DNA of 64,000 nt, from assembly GCA_030345135.1 (NCBI GenBank), contig CP128386.1, positions 2,753,677 through 2,817,676 of the forward strand, given 5' to 3'. The position numbers were made by a program, and so were the translations under genes. The DNA is from Chitinophagaceae bacterium DXS (GTDB lineage: Bacteria; Bacteroidota; Bacteroidia; Chitinophagales; Chitinophagaceae). Positions 54,301-62,749 of this stretch are shown one piece after another; position 1 is the first letter of the stretch; each line of letters opens with the position of its first letter. The notes under the pieces are model-generated. The model saw nothing but the letters and a program-made list of their open reading frames with translations. It had not been told where the DNA came from and searched no databases.

Positions 54301-54473
54301 ACCTGAAACATGCGCTAAGAAAATCGAAAGTTCAGAACGCCCGTGTGTATATACAGGGAACCAACCTGGTAACATTTAAAAACAAATCATTTACGGCAGC
54401 AGATCCGGAAATACCAACCAACGCGTTTCCTATTCCTGCTATTGGCACCATCGGTTTAACTGTATCATTCTAA
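51393..54473 (+). CDS. SusC/RagA family TonB-linked outer-membrane transporter (fructan PUL)
   Basis: 1026 residues. Signal peptide (MKKIVTMLAAFLFTATLLAQ), carboxypeptidase-regulatory-like domain (KITGRVLSGTSNKPIEGATV), SusC signature NLETIVVTGYQVQKKADL, plug with IQVLKDASSATIYGSRAANG, and a barrel ending AIGTIGLTVSF. No STN domain. Imports fructo-oligosaccharides with the SusD below. Short spacing on both sides marks it as an internal operon gene. Confidence 0.96.
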   Translation: MKKIVTMLAAFLFTATLLAQQKKITGRVLSGTSNKPIEGATVKGKGNSVATTSADGSFTLDANEGDVLKVSFIGFGDKEIKVTSASGYDINLEATANNLETIVVTGYQVQKKADLTGAVSVVDVDAIKNSPVGSPTKALQGRVPGVFITSDGSPSGGSTVRIRGVGTLGNNDPLYVIDGVPTKRGLQELNPDDVESIQVLKDASSATIYGSRAANGVIIVTTKKAKKGFSRVDVDAAGSLQFYITKQKMLDSDGRGKAYWQAAVNDKTDPNANQIYQYDWNGDYNNPVLNKIRYPEYIDAAKTMKPANTNWFNEIAQTSLIQQYNVSLSNGGERGNTMLSVGYYDNKGIVKASNSQKLTARLNSDFNYFNNRLKIGENINLTYIRNSLIPASDILFASLVQQPVVPVHTVDGGWGGPAPGMTDRQNPVRLIEDNKQNFSNFYRLMGNIYADLTIIPNLHFRTSLGADYNGTYQRTLRKSYTSGFLSDPSNQVVTSQAYDGNWIWQNTLTYNVTLDKHRLDFLAGQETIKYMNQNFSGSRQGYALENIDYAYLDAGSANKDNTGNGTGYALLSYFGKANYTYDNKYLASVTLRRDGSSRFGKEYRYGMFPAFSLGWRVSKEAFMQNQDIVSDLKLRYGWGKSGNQEIANNATYALYSAIYGIDPTWDFDNGSAYDINGTGSGQLPSGFTRIQQGNDSLRWETTRESNFGVDFGLFKNKITGSVDYFIKNTSDILISPGYLAVVGEGGNYWFNGASMQNKGIEAIVSYSDAISPDFSFTITGNVSSYKNKVTSLPQQVLTSYPGNGTDKTILGRSINSVFGYVADGLFTTQKDVDNSPAQVGKGLGRIRYKDLNNDGTIDDKDRDFIADGNPKLLYGLNVELNYKNFDLSFFLQGVQGNDVYNDFKTYTDFSSLWVGTNWGQRTLDAWTPQNPNATIPALTLVNRNNEGRTSTYFYEKGSYLKLRTVQLGYNLKHALRKSKVQNARVYIQGTNLVTFKNKSFTAADPEIPTNAFPIPAIGTIGLTVSF

Positions 54474-54492
54474 CAATCCAAACAACAATACA

Positions 54493-56211
54493 ATGAAACG
54501 AACAATAATACTGATCACGATGGCTTGTGCCTTATCGTTATCCTGCAAAAAAGTACTTGATGAAACGCCGCAGGGTGTTATATCAGACGACGATTTAAAT
54601 ACACCTGAGAACGTTGACAAGCTTGTTATAGCGGCCTACTCCGCCCTTGGCAACGATCACTATACCGCACCTTTCTCCAGCATGTGGCCCTATGGCAGCA
54701 TCCGCGGAGGCGATACTTATAAGGGCGGGGATGGTCCTGGTGACATCAGCGAATATCACCTCTTTGAAACGTTCTCTTTAAATCGCGTGGACAATGGTTT
54801 GATAGACCTTGTTTGGTATCGCCTGTACGTAAGTATCGGCCGCGCAAATGATGCGCTTAGAAGAATGAATAATTTAAGCGATGCTGATTATCCCCAAAAG
54901 GCAACAAGACAGGCTGAGCTAAGATTCTTAAGGGGGCATTTTTATTTCCTTGCAAAGATCCTCTTCAAATATGTTCCATATATTGATGAGAACACACCGC
55001 AAGCGAATTATGATACTGTCTCAAACAGAACCTATTCAAATGAAGCATTGTGGACCAAAGTTGCAGACGATTTTCGTGCAGCAGTAAATGGACTGCCTGA
55101 TACCCAGACTGAGATTGGCCGTGCAAATAAAAATTCTGCTAAGGCATACCTGGCCAAAGTATTGCTGTATCAAGCTTACCAGCAGGATGAGAACAACAAC
55201 GTAACTTCTATTAATGCCGCGATGCTGCAGGAAGTTAATCAGCTATGCGACGACGTAATAAACTCAGGCAAGTACGCGCTGAACACAGATTATGCAGATA
55301 ACTTTCTTGCTCAGACTGATAACAGTAAAGAATCTGTTTTCGCCATACAGTATTCAAAAGGCGATGGTACACCCAAAGGCCGGTTGGATTATGGTCATGC
55401 GCTTAACTATCCGATGAACCAGGAATATGGCTGCTGCGGTTTTCATGTGCCAAGTCATGATCTGATCAATGCGTTCAAGACCGATAAGAATGGACTGCCG
55501 ATGTTTGATACTTATAACGCAAGCGACGTTGCAGCTTCAGGCGATTATAAAACCGGCACTTTTGATCCGCGTTTAGATCATACTGTTGCCATTCCCGGAC
55601 ATCCTTTCAAATACATAGCGGATTTCCTGTTTGCAAAATCCTGGGCACGTGCTCCCGAGGTTTACGGTGCATTTGCCAGTCTGAAAGAAGCAGTCGGTCC
55701 GGAAGATGCGTCTTTCCAAAAGATCCCACCATTTATGTCAAGCTCAAAGAACTGGGATATCATCCGCTTTGATGATGTACTCCTGTTTAAAGCTGAAGCG
55801 TTGATCCAGTTGGGCAGACAAAATGAAGCGTTGCCGTTGATCAACCAGGTACGTACACGTGCTGCAGCCAGCACGGCTCTGCTAAAGCAAGCAGACGGCT
55901 CTTCTACTTCCAACTATGGAATGACCGTGTATACGCCGGGGGTAAACTGCACGTGGACAAAAGACTTTGCCTTTAAGGCATTGCAATGGGAAAGAAGGCT
56001 TGAGTTCGCAACTGAAGGTTATCACTTCTTTGACCTTGTACGCTGGGGTATCGCAGCAGAATACATCAACAAATATTTTGCAATAGAAAAAACAAGATCA
56101 TCACATCTGTCTGATGCATCGTTTAAAAAGAACAGGGATGAATATTTTCCTATTCCTTTAAACCAGATCAATTATAGCAGAGGATTGTATCAACAGAATA
56201 CGGGATGGTAG
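54493..56211 (+). CDS. SusD/RagB family outer-membrane lipoprotein (fructan PUL)
   Basis: 572 residues; lipoprotein signal MKRTIILITMACALSLSCKK (lipid Cys 18). SusD-type features are DETPQGVISDDDLNTPENVD, ELRFLRGHFYFLAKILF, a Cys-Cys pair in EYGCCGFHVP, DVLLFKAEALIQLGRQNEAL, and the C-terminal WERRLEFATEGYHFFDLVRW with YFPIPLNQINYS. Surface capture partner of the preceding SusC. Stop codon directly followed by an AAAGCTC/AAAGCCT array. Confidence 0.95.
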   Translation: MKRTIILITMACALSLSCKKVLDETPQGVISDDDLNTPENVDKLVIAAYSALGNDHYTAPFSSMWPYGSIRGGDTYKGGDGPGDISEYHLFETFSLNRVDNGLIDLVWYRLYVSIGRANDALRRMNNLSDADYPQKATRQAELRFLRGHFYFLAKILFKYVPYIDENTPQANYDTVSNRTYSNEALWTKVADDFRAAVNGLPDTQTEIGRANKNSAKAYLAKVLLYQAYQQDENNNVTSINAAMLQEVNQLCDDVINSGKYALNTDYADNFLAQTDNSKESVFAIQYSKGDGTPKGRLDYGHALNYPMNQEYGCCGFHVPSHDLINAFKTDKNGLPMFDTYNASDVAASGDYKTGTFDPRLDHTVAIPGHPFKYIADFLFAKSWARAPEVYGAFASLKEAVGPEDASFQKIPPFMSSSKNWDIIRFDDVLLFKAEALIQLGRQNEALPLINQVRTRAAASTALLKQADGSSTSNYGMTVYTPGVNCTWTKDFAFKALQWERRLEFATEGYHFFDLVRWGIAAEYINKYFAIEKTRSSHLSDASFKKNRDEYFPIPLNQINYSRGLYQQNTGW

Positions 56212-56367
56212 TTTTAAGCTTAAAGCTCAAAGCCTAAAGCTCAAAGCTTGTTGGTGCGCGAGACTTGTGTATACTATTATTGATAGAAAAGTCTTGGGAA
56301 GTCCATTAATAAAGTTTTTTCTTTGAACGTAGTTTTACGCTTTATGCTTTTGGCTTTAAGCTTTCCA
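56209..56367. repeat. Inverted AAAGCCT heptad arrays between susD and GH32
   Basis: Left arm 56212-56252 begins at the susD stop codon (TTAAAGCTCAAAGCCTAAAG); right arm 56329-56365 in the opposite sense (CTTTTGGCTTTAAGCTTTC). About 75 bp lie between them. In an operon this could fold into a hairpin that lowers read-through to the GH32 gene. Confidence 0.7.
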
Positions 56368-56399
56368 TTTAAGCTCATTAATCAACATAGTCAAAAAAT

Positions 56400-58112
56400 A
56401 TGCTTTCCAACATGAAAAGAATATTAACCAGTGTTTTATTTAGCGGTGTGGTCACGGCCGCATGCTTCGGACAGGATAATTCAGGATCGCAGCGTCTTGA
56501 AAATTTCAGCAGCTTTTTTACCGGTGAAAAAAAATGGCTGGTACTGCCAGTAAAGAATGGTGCTCCCAAAAAGAACCTGGAGTTATGGGTTAATGGAGAA
56601 TTGACGAGATGGTTTGATATGGAAGTAGCTGACGAAAAGCCTGACTGGTTTGCTTATCTTGATATCAGCGACTGGAAGGGACAAAAGATGGAACTAAGAG
56701 TTGATGCGCTTAGCACTGCATCACAAGCCTTTACAACAATAAGGCAAAGCGATGTCGACACAAATGCGGCTCCGTTATATAAAGAAAAATTACGCGGACA
56801 GTTCCATTTTTCTCCAAAACGTGGCTGGACAAATGATCCTAACGGAATGGTATATTACAATGGCGAATACCACCTTTTCTTTCAGCACAATCCTTATGGA
56901 CGTGGCTGGGGAAATATGCACTGGGGACATGCAGTAAGCACAGATCTATTGCATTGGAAAGAAGTGGGCGAAGCACTTTATCCTGATAAGCTTGGCCCAA
57001 TGTTTAGCGGCAGTGCCGTAGTGGATGAAAAGAACACAAGCGGACTTGGAGAAAGCGGAAAACCAGCCATGGTTATGTTCTTTACCGGCGCCAAAGCCTG
57101 GGCGCAGGGTTTGGCATGGAGCAACGACGGACGTACCTTCCATAAGCTGGATCGCGCAGTGGTGACCAGGATCAATAAAGATAATCGCGATCCGAAAGTG
57201 ATCTGGCACGAGCCTTCAAAAAAATGGGTAATGGTTGTTTGGGTTGAAAGGGATCATGGACAAAACAGCATGCAAATACTTACTTCTCCCAACTTAAAGG
57301 ACTGGACCGAAGCAAGTGTAGTTTATGGAGGCAAAGGTGACGACCGTTATTTATTTGAATGCCCCGAATTTTTTGAATTGCCGGTCGATGGAAATCCTGC
57401 TGAAAAGAAATGGGTGCTGACTGCAGCCAACAGCCAATATGCGATAGGAACATTTGACGGCACCAAATTCACACCGGAAGTTGAAAGGCTCAATGGCCAG
57501 CTTGGACGCGATTTTTATGCATCACAAACATTTAACAACGAACCTAAAGGCAGGCGTATTGAAATAGGCTGGTGGCGTACACATACGGATAAAGACGATA
57601 TGACCTTCAATCAATCCCAAAGCATTCCGATGGAATTAAAACTGGAAAGAAAGGCTGAAGGCTTGCGGTTGACGAGAACTCCCGTAAAGGAACTTGAGTC
57701 TTTGCGTGTAAAGACTTATCCATTCTCCAAACAAAAATTGAAAGAAGGTGGCGCCAATCCGCTTTCTAAAATTGATATTGAGCTGGCGGAGATACGTGTT
57801 GAGTTTGAACCCGGAACTGCGAAAGAAGTTAAGTTTGATGTAAGGGGCGTCCCGGTTGTTTACAACGTTTCCAAACAAGAGTTGACAATTGACGGCGTTA
57901 CCTCTCCTGCCCCATTGCAAAATGGTAAACAACGGATAACCATTTATGCGGATAGAACTGGTCTGGAAGTTTTTGCAAGTGACGGAATCTTATTCATGCC
58001 AATCAATAAAAATATTCCTGCAGAAAACAGGTCGCTGTCGCTTACTGCAAGCGGAGGTGCTGCAAATGTGAGCAAGCTGGATGTATACGAGTTGAAGAGC
58101 ATTTGGGATTAA
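56400..58112 (+). CDS. Glycoside hydrolase family 32 (levanase/inulinase-type), exported
   Basis: 570 residues; a second ATG at 56412 (MKRILTSVLFSGVVTAACFG) may be the true start, giving a signal peptide with possible lipid Cys. An N-terminal beta domain at ~35-115 (KKWLVLPVKNG, NLELWVNGELTRWFDMEV) resembles the extra domain found in Bacteroides GH32 enzymes. The five-blade propeller has the nucleophile Asp146 in WTNDPNG, Asp264 in RDPK and acid/base Glu320 in ECPEFF. A C-terminal beta-sandwich follows. It hydrolyses beta-linked fructans; exo or endo mode cannot be told from sequence alone. Last gene of the fructan PUL. Confidence 0.95.
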   Translation: MLSNMKRILTSVLFSGVVTAACFGQDNSGSQRLENFSSFFTGEKKWLVLPVKNGAPKKNLELWVNGELTRWFDMEVADEKPDWFAYLDISDWKGQKMELRVDALSTASQAFTTIRQSDVDTNAAPLYKEKLRGQFHFSPKRGWTNDPNGMVYYNGEYHLFFQHNPYGRGWGNMHWGHAVSTDLLHWKEVGEALYPDKLGPMFSGSAVVDEKNTSGLGESGKPAMVMFFTGAKAWAQGLAWSNDGRTFHKLDRAVVTRINKDNRDPKVIWHEPSKKWVMVVWVERDHGQNSMQILTSPNLKDWTEASVVYGGKGDDRYLFECPEFFELPVDGNPAEKKWVLTAANSQYAIGTFDGTKFTPEVERLNGQLGRDFYASQTFNNEPKGRRIEIGWWRTHTDKDDMTFNQSQSIPMELKLERKAEGLRLTRTPVKELESLRVKTYPFSKQKLKEGGANPLSKIDIELAEIRVEFEPGTAKEVKFDVRGVPVVYNVSKQELTIDGVTSPAPLQNGKQRITIYADRTGLEVFASDGILFMPINKNIPAENRSLSLTASGGAANVSKLDVYELKSIWD

Positions 58113-58129
58113 GGCGATCCGCGGTCACT

Positions 58130-58180
58130 GCAAAAAAAAATTGTCCTACACTTTTAAAGTGTAGGACAATTTTTTTTGCA
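58130..58180. terminator. Bidirectional terminator between GH32 and LprI-like genes
   Basis: Very strong hairpin: ATTGTCCTACACTTT pairs with AAAGTGTAGGACAAT and is flanked by 8-9 A on the left and 8 T on the right. Serves both convergent genes. Confidence 0.93.
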
Positions 58181-58202
58181 TCTGGGATTGCGATTCGGGA
58201 TG

Positions 58203-58234
58203 TTGTAAAGGCGCGATGCATCGCGCCTCTACAA
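58203..58234. repeat. REP-like palindrome
   Basis: AGGCGCGATGCATCGCGCCT is a perfect 20-bp palindrome, extended by TTGTA/TACAA on the outside with one mismatched pair. Sits just downstream of the LprI-like gene. Confidence 0.65.
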
Positions 58235-58241
58235 TTTCGTA

Positions 58242-58670
58242 TCATTGCATCTGTTTTAACGTTTCCAACAGATCTTCCAATTCCATTGCCCGCTGCTTTG
58301 TAATATCCATCACCTTTTGCGCACGCACTATCCGCCACATGGTTCCATGCGCACTGCCATAAGTAGCATCTATAAGATCAATTTCTTTTTCTTTGAATTT
58401 GATCCATTGACGCTGGGCCTCAATCAATGAGTTTTTTGCAGTTGAATCTAGTTTAGCTAAAAGAGATTTATAGGTAGTATTTAGTTTTGCGTTCCATTTG
58501 TTCAGGGCTTTGTATGCGCAGTCAACCATGCCCGCAGTTGACTGATTTTCTTTTTTATCCAGGCATTGCTGTAATTCACTGTCTATTTTGTCTTCTTTAC
58601 TTTTCGTTTGCGCAAAGCCGGCTCCCGTTAGTAATAATGCAAATAAAACAAGACAAGTTTTTAATTTCAT
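58242..58670 (-). CDS. Secreted LprI/DUF1311-like protein
   Basis: 142 residues with a signal peptide (MKLKTCLVLFALLLTGAGFA). Mature part matches the lysozyme-inhibitor LprI-like N-terminal domain: LQQCLDKKENQSTAGMVDCA with the two conserved Cys, then NKWNAKLNTTYKSLLAKL and IEAQRQWIKFKEKEIDLI. Likely periplasmic; function in Bacteroidota unknown. Confidence 0.87.
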   Translation of the reverse strand: MKLKTCLVLFALLLTGAGFAQTKSKEDKIDSELQQCLDKKENQSTAGMVDCAYKALNKWNAKLNTTYKSLLAKLDSTAKNSLIEAQRQWIKFKEKEIDLIDATYGSAHGTMWRIVRAQKVMDITKQRAMELEDLLETLKQMQ

Positions 58671-59182
58671 GCGACATATTTTATCGTATCACAATATGTT
58701 GTTGACAATTCAATGTCGTTTAGTTAAGAATTGTCATTCTTGAATATCCATAAACGATCGCAATCAGGCCCTGTTCGGGAGACCTCTCCTATCGCCGGGG
58801 TGACGACGCGGGTGCAGCCTTTCCTATATCGTTCATCGGTGCTGAAATCAGTTTTTCTGATAAGCCAGGACCGTCATGTCGACTGGGAAATTTGGTGAGC
58901 CACAATCAAAGAGAGATGACAGTACACTTTTCGTCAATAGTCCGTAGGACTTAAAGCTTAATAGAAGCTCTAACCTACCAGGTCCTTCTTGTCCGTAGGA
59001 CATTAACCCCATTTATTTGGTTAAAGTCCGGACGGACTATGATGGTCTCAATTCGCATATTTCTATTAAGCTTAATTCCCTACGGGAAAAATTGACACGC
59101 TATGAATCTGTCATTGGCACGAAAGGAGAGATCTTCCAAAGTTGACGATGTTCGCTTAACCAAACGACATTACGTTGCCAGA
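58671..59182. repeat. Intergenic region with GTCCGTAGGAC palindromes, paralogous to 40480-40620
   Basis: Three short palindromes: AGTCCGTAGGACT (58939), GTCCGTAGGAC (58991), AGTCCGGACGGACT (59025), and TTCCCTACGGGAA near 59083. CCGTCATGTCGACTGGG (58871) and CTGTCATTGGCACGAAAGG (59108) have counterparts at 40500 and 40602, so the two regions share an element with an insertion here. No gene supported. Confidence 0.6.
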
Positions 59183-59800
59183 TTAGTTTCGTTTTTTAAA
59201 ACAGCAAAACAAAAAATTCTGCCTGGTGTTAAATGGTGTTACGTGATCTTCCGTTATGCACTTCATCTTTTCAAATGCGCTTTGAAATGTTGCATTCAAC
59301 GTTTCTTCATTGTACTGCGAAATATCCAGCCCGCTGCATTTCTTCGGGCCCTCAGTTGAAAATGTACCAAGGATCAGGTAGCCGGCAATTGTTTTAGTTG
59401 CGATCTCAACATACTTCGAAATTTGCTCTTTCGATGTAAGAAAATGAAAGGCCGCTCTGTCGTGCCAGATATCAAAACCAGTCTCAGGTTGATACGCTGT
59501 TACATCACTCACTACCCAGTTAATTTTATTTGCTTTATCACCAAGACGAACTTTCGCTTTTTCAAGTGCCCTGGCGGAAATATCCAGTACGGTGATATTT
59601 TCGTATCCTTCTTCGAGTAAACAATCAGCGAGATTGCTGTCGCCTCCTCCTACATCTATAATTTTTGCTGTTTTCGGCAAATCAAGTGACTGGATAAACT
59701 CCATAGATGTTTTTGGATATTTCTGCGTCCAGCTTACCTCTTTGGGACTCTTTGATTCATAAACATTTTCCCAGTGCTTTTTATTTATAAGAGAACTCAT
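59183..59800 (-). CDS. Class I SAM-dependent methyltransferase
   Basis: 205 residues from ATG 59800 (MSSLINKKHWENVYESK). SAM-binding motif I IIDVGGGDSNLADCLLEEGY, motif II NITVLDISARALEKAK, then VVSDVTAYQP and DIWHDRAAFHFLT. Looks like the small methyltransferases (type 11/12) acting on small molecules or metals; substrate not evident. Gene stands alone between repeat-rich sequence and a divergent gene. Confidence 0.88.
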   Translation of the reverse strand: MSSLINKKHWENVYESKSPKEVSWTQKYPKTSMEFIQSLDLPKTAKIIDVGGGDSNLADCLLEEGYENITVLDISARALEKAKVRLGDKANKINWVVSDVTAYQPETGFDIWHDRAAFHFLTSKEQISKYVEIATKTIAGYLILGTFSTEGPKKCSGLDISQYNEETLNATFQSAFEKMKCITEDHVTPFNTRQNFLFCCFKKRN

Positions 59801-59940
59801 TTTATAAACTTTATGAGGCAATTGAATTGTCCTTGTTGTAGTATTTTAATTAGTATTCGTCGATAAAACTACCTAAAAAAATGTATATTGGAATTAAGCC
59901 CGCAGAGGCACTCACCTACTTTATATCTAAAGCTTATCGA

Positions 59941-60780
59941 ATGGAACCCTTTGCTAATCTAACCCCGGACGAGAAACGTCATATCGAAATGGAGGAACAA
60001 TTTCGTCACGAAATAAGGAAAAGTCTTGAAACCGGCGAAAATAAACCTCCTTCATCTTCAAGGATATGGAATTTCTTCAACAGTAGTTTTGGTTTGTGGT
60101 TTTTGTCAACCTGCGTAGTTGGTTTTATTACTTTTTTATATACGCAAAACAAAGAACAACAGGATGCTAAAGCCAAGCAAGACTTGGCAGAAATAGAAAC
60201 GCATCGTCAAAACGCATCTCTCATCACATTACTTCTACCTTATCTCGCATCGCCGGATGACAAGCAATGGAGGATGGCAATAGAAATCACCAAATATTTG
60301 AAGGGAAACGGCAAATTGCCCGGTGAACTTGAATCAGCATTAGAAGGCATTGTTCATAGTGCCGCAGATACCAGTAAAAACGCTGTAAGCCAGCAAAAGA
60401 TCGATGCAGCTGCCGCGGTTATTGATATAAAAGACAACTCGGCTCCTGATAAAAAAGTAGTAGCCTCAACTTTACCACCGCGCGTATATATTCAAATTGC
60501 TAATGACAGCCAGATGGATCTGGCTAAAGTGCTGCAGGCAACGCTTCGTAAAGAAAATTTCATCGCACCTGGCGTTGAAAATGTTGGACGTAAGGGTGCT
60601 GACATTCCCAACGCAATTGAAGTCAGGTATTTCCGTGCGGAAGAAATGGCAGAGGCGCAAAGAATTATCTCTATCATCAAATCGATGAATATGGGGCTCA
60701 GGGTAAATGAGTCTCCTCAGCTTGCAACAGATAACGATGCCAGGCCCAGGCACTATGAAGTGTGGTTTTCAAACTCCTAG
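59941..60780 (+). CDS. Membrane-anchored protein of unknown function
   Basis: 279 residues from ATG 59941 (MEPFANLTPDEKRHIEMEEQ); an in-frame ATG at 59881 is possible. Charged N-terminal 45 residues, one transmembrane helix (FGLWFLSTCVVGFITFLYT, ~51-69), a helical middle with Lys/Gln/Asp-rich stretch, and a C-terminal ~80-residue alpha/beta domain (PPRVYIQIANDSQMDLAKVL, IEVRYFRAEEMAEAQRIIS) whose layout recalls SPOR or LytR-C-type domains, without a firm match. Topology suggests a short cytoplasmic head and an outer domain, or the reverse. I do not recognise the family. Confidence 0.7.
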   Translation: MEPFANLTPDEKRHIEMEEQFRHEIRKSLETGENKPPSSSRIWNFFNSSFGLWFLSTCVVGFITFLYTQNKEQQDAKAKQDLAEIETHRQNASLITLLLPYLASPDDKQWRMAIEITKYLKGNGKLPGELESALEGIVHSAADTSKNAVSQQKIDAAAAVIDIKDNSAPDKKVVASTLPPRVYIQIANDSQMDLAKVLQATLRKENFIAPGVENVGRKGADIPNAIEVRYFRAEEMAEAQRIISIIKSMNMGLRVNESPQLATDNDARPRHYEVWFSNS

Positions 60781-60789
60781 CATCGGCGA

Positions 60790-61962
60790 TCAGTATTGGA
60801 CAGCGCGTGTTTTTGGCACTTGTTGTTTTCTTTTGTTGAGTATTTTGTCTCTTAATAAAAGAAAAGGCTTTTCAACGATTTTGTTAAGTATAAAGGCTGC
60901 CAATAAAGAGGTTGATATACAGATAAACATCATCAGGTTACTATTCTTATCAATGTCAAGCTTAGCGAATTGTACCTGGGTTACATGGATAACAATTTTG
61001 TGCGATAGATAAAGTGCATACGATAGTTTTGCAATAGCAGCCGTTGCATTGGATTTAAATTTAAATAGAAGGCCCGACGGGCTTACTGCTCCTGCAACCA
61101 TTAAACCATAACCGATGCTCACCAAAGGGAAGCCAACAACGGACGCTGCAAATGAAGATGATTCTTTGCATAAAAGATATGCGGCTATTAATACTGATAA
61201 GCTTAACAATAAGAGTAGATTTCCATTTTTCCGGAGCAATTGACTTAACTGCGGTTTGAATTGAAAAATAGCTGCGACAGATACGCCCGTTAATAATCCA
61301 TCCAACCTGGACCACGTCGGATAGTAGATCCATTTATACCAACGAATGATAAAATCATCGTTTTGTGCATAAGGCGTAAGCTGATAGTTGTATAGTAGAG
61401 CTCGCACAAGCAATCCCGCAACAAAAAATGCCAATATAATTACAAGCCCTTTTTTCAGCATTTTAAATCGTGCCAGGCCAAGGAGAATCAACGGCATGAA
61501 TAAATAAAACTGCTCTTCAATGCATAGTGACCAGGCATGAGAAAATGTACCCTGTGAATGAAGATCGAGTCCCAGGTTTTGGGTGAATGTTAAATATTTC
61601 CACAGAGGCGCAGGCGCTTCCCGCTCTCTCAATAAGGGAAACAAAAAATACAGCACCACTATTACCAGGTATGCTGGTATAATTCTGAAGAATCTTTTTA
61701 TAAAAAATTCCTTCAGGGATATTTTTTTAGCTTTCGCGATCTTTTCAAAAAGCTGAGAAGATATTAGGTAACCGCTGAGTACGAAAAACAAATCAACTCC
61801 CGTCCATCCGAATTCGGCGAGGCTGAGTACCCAATCCGGATGAGCAAAAATTCCCCCGTAATGATAGAAAAAAACATAACAAATAGCGAATGCCCTTAAA
61901 TGATCAAGGCCGAACAGTTTTTGCGTAAGCTGATGTTTTTCAATACCTTTTATATGTGTCAT
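60790..61962 (-). CDS. Acyltransferase 3 family membrane protein
   Basis: 390 residues from ATG 61962 (MTHIKGIEKHQLTQKL). About ten membrane segments. Family marks are LDHLRAFAICYVFFYHYGG (with the conserved Arg-Ala and His), GVDLFFVLSGYLIS, FFIKRFFRIIPAYLVIV and the HAWSLCIEEQFYLFMP box. These enzymes O-acylate surface polysaccharides or lipids. Convergent with the preceding gene (10-bp gap). Confidence 0.92.
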   Translation of the reverse strand: MTHIKGIEKHQLTQKLFGLDHLRAFAICYVFFYHYGGIFAHPDWVLSLAEFGWTGVDLFFVLSGYLISSQLFEKIAKAKKISLKEFFIKRFFRIIPAYLVIVVLYFLFPLLREREAPAPLWKYLTFTQNLGLDLHSQGTFSHAWSLCIEEQFYLFMPLILLGLARFKMLKKGLVIILAFFVAGLLVRALLYNYQLTPYAQNDDFIIRWYKWIYYPTWSRLDGLLTGVSVAAIFQFKPQLSQLLRKNGNLLLLLSLSVLIAAYLLCKESSSFAASVVGFPLVSIGYGLMVAGAVSPSGLLFKFKSNATAAIAKLSYALYLSHKIVIHVTQVQFAKLDIDKNSNLMMFICISTSLLAAFILNKIVEKPFLLLRDKILNKRKQQVPKTRAVQY

Positions 61963-62276
61963 GGGAAGTCCTGGTTGTAATGCCGGGGAACACAAATATC
62001 CGCGGATAACAAGGTACAATTGCCAATGTTGATAAAAAAGATGGTGTATTCAACATTATCATCAAAATGTGAACTTCCGGACCCAATATCAACAACCGTA
62101 AGACATTGACCGCGTCGTGTTCGCGGTTGTTTTTATGTTCCGGAAGAGAAAGCAAGAAAATTATTCAAAACTAATTTTGCGTCGCAATAAAGCAAAGAAT
62201 TGAAAATGCAAGACATGTTATGGTGACGCACAACAGCATAATCAAACCGGCACCTTGTTAACTTAAGACCTCAATT

Positions 62277-62600
62277 ATGCATTCTAACCTAAAAACGATT
62301 TACTCTTCTGATATGTGTTCTTCCCGTATTATAGCAGGCGCATTTACGCCATTTTTGATTGCTCCGGCGTCTGCCGGCAGCATGGATAAACTCGTGCTGA
62401 AATACCACGAAAAAGTAAACAGCATACATCTGAAAATATTCACCAGGTGGGGTTCTGTTATTTACGAAACAGACAACTACGACAACTCCTGGGACGGTGA
62501 CAATGTCAGTGCGGGCACTTATTACTACGAAGCAGCCGTCTCCTCTCCTGCTTTGGCAGATGAAAGGCCACACAGAGGATGGATTGTGGTGGTTAAATGA
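62277..62600 (+). pseudogene. Fragment with gliding motility-type (CHU_C) T9SS sorting domain
   Basis: The last ~70 residues match the type B sorting domain: VNSIHLKIFTRWGSVIYETD, YDNSWDGDNV and SAGTYYYEAAV. Upstream of this the 35 residues carry no signal peptide and look degenerate. In intact genes this domain ends long adhesins or surface proteins. Directly followed by a GTAAGATA octad array. Confidence 0.65.
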
Positions 62601-62603
62601 AGA

Positions 62604-62680
62604 CGTGTAAGATAGTAAGACCGTAAGACAGTAAGATAGTAAGATAGTAAGATAGTAAGACAGTAAGATAGCACGAGAGT
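62604..62680 (+). repeat. GTAAGATA octad array after the CHU_C fragment
   Basis: Eight or more 8-nt units (GTAAGATA, GTAAGACC, GTAAGACA, GTAAGATA) beginning within 10 bp of the stop codon. Same word and same sense as the array ending the AraC gene at 41464. Confidence 0.8.
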
Positions 62681-62749
62681 AATAAAGCAAAGCCAGAACA
62701 TTATTAAGAAATGAAAAACGGCAAGACACCCTTACTCCTTCGCTTCGAT

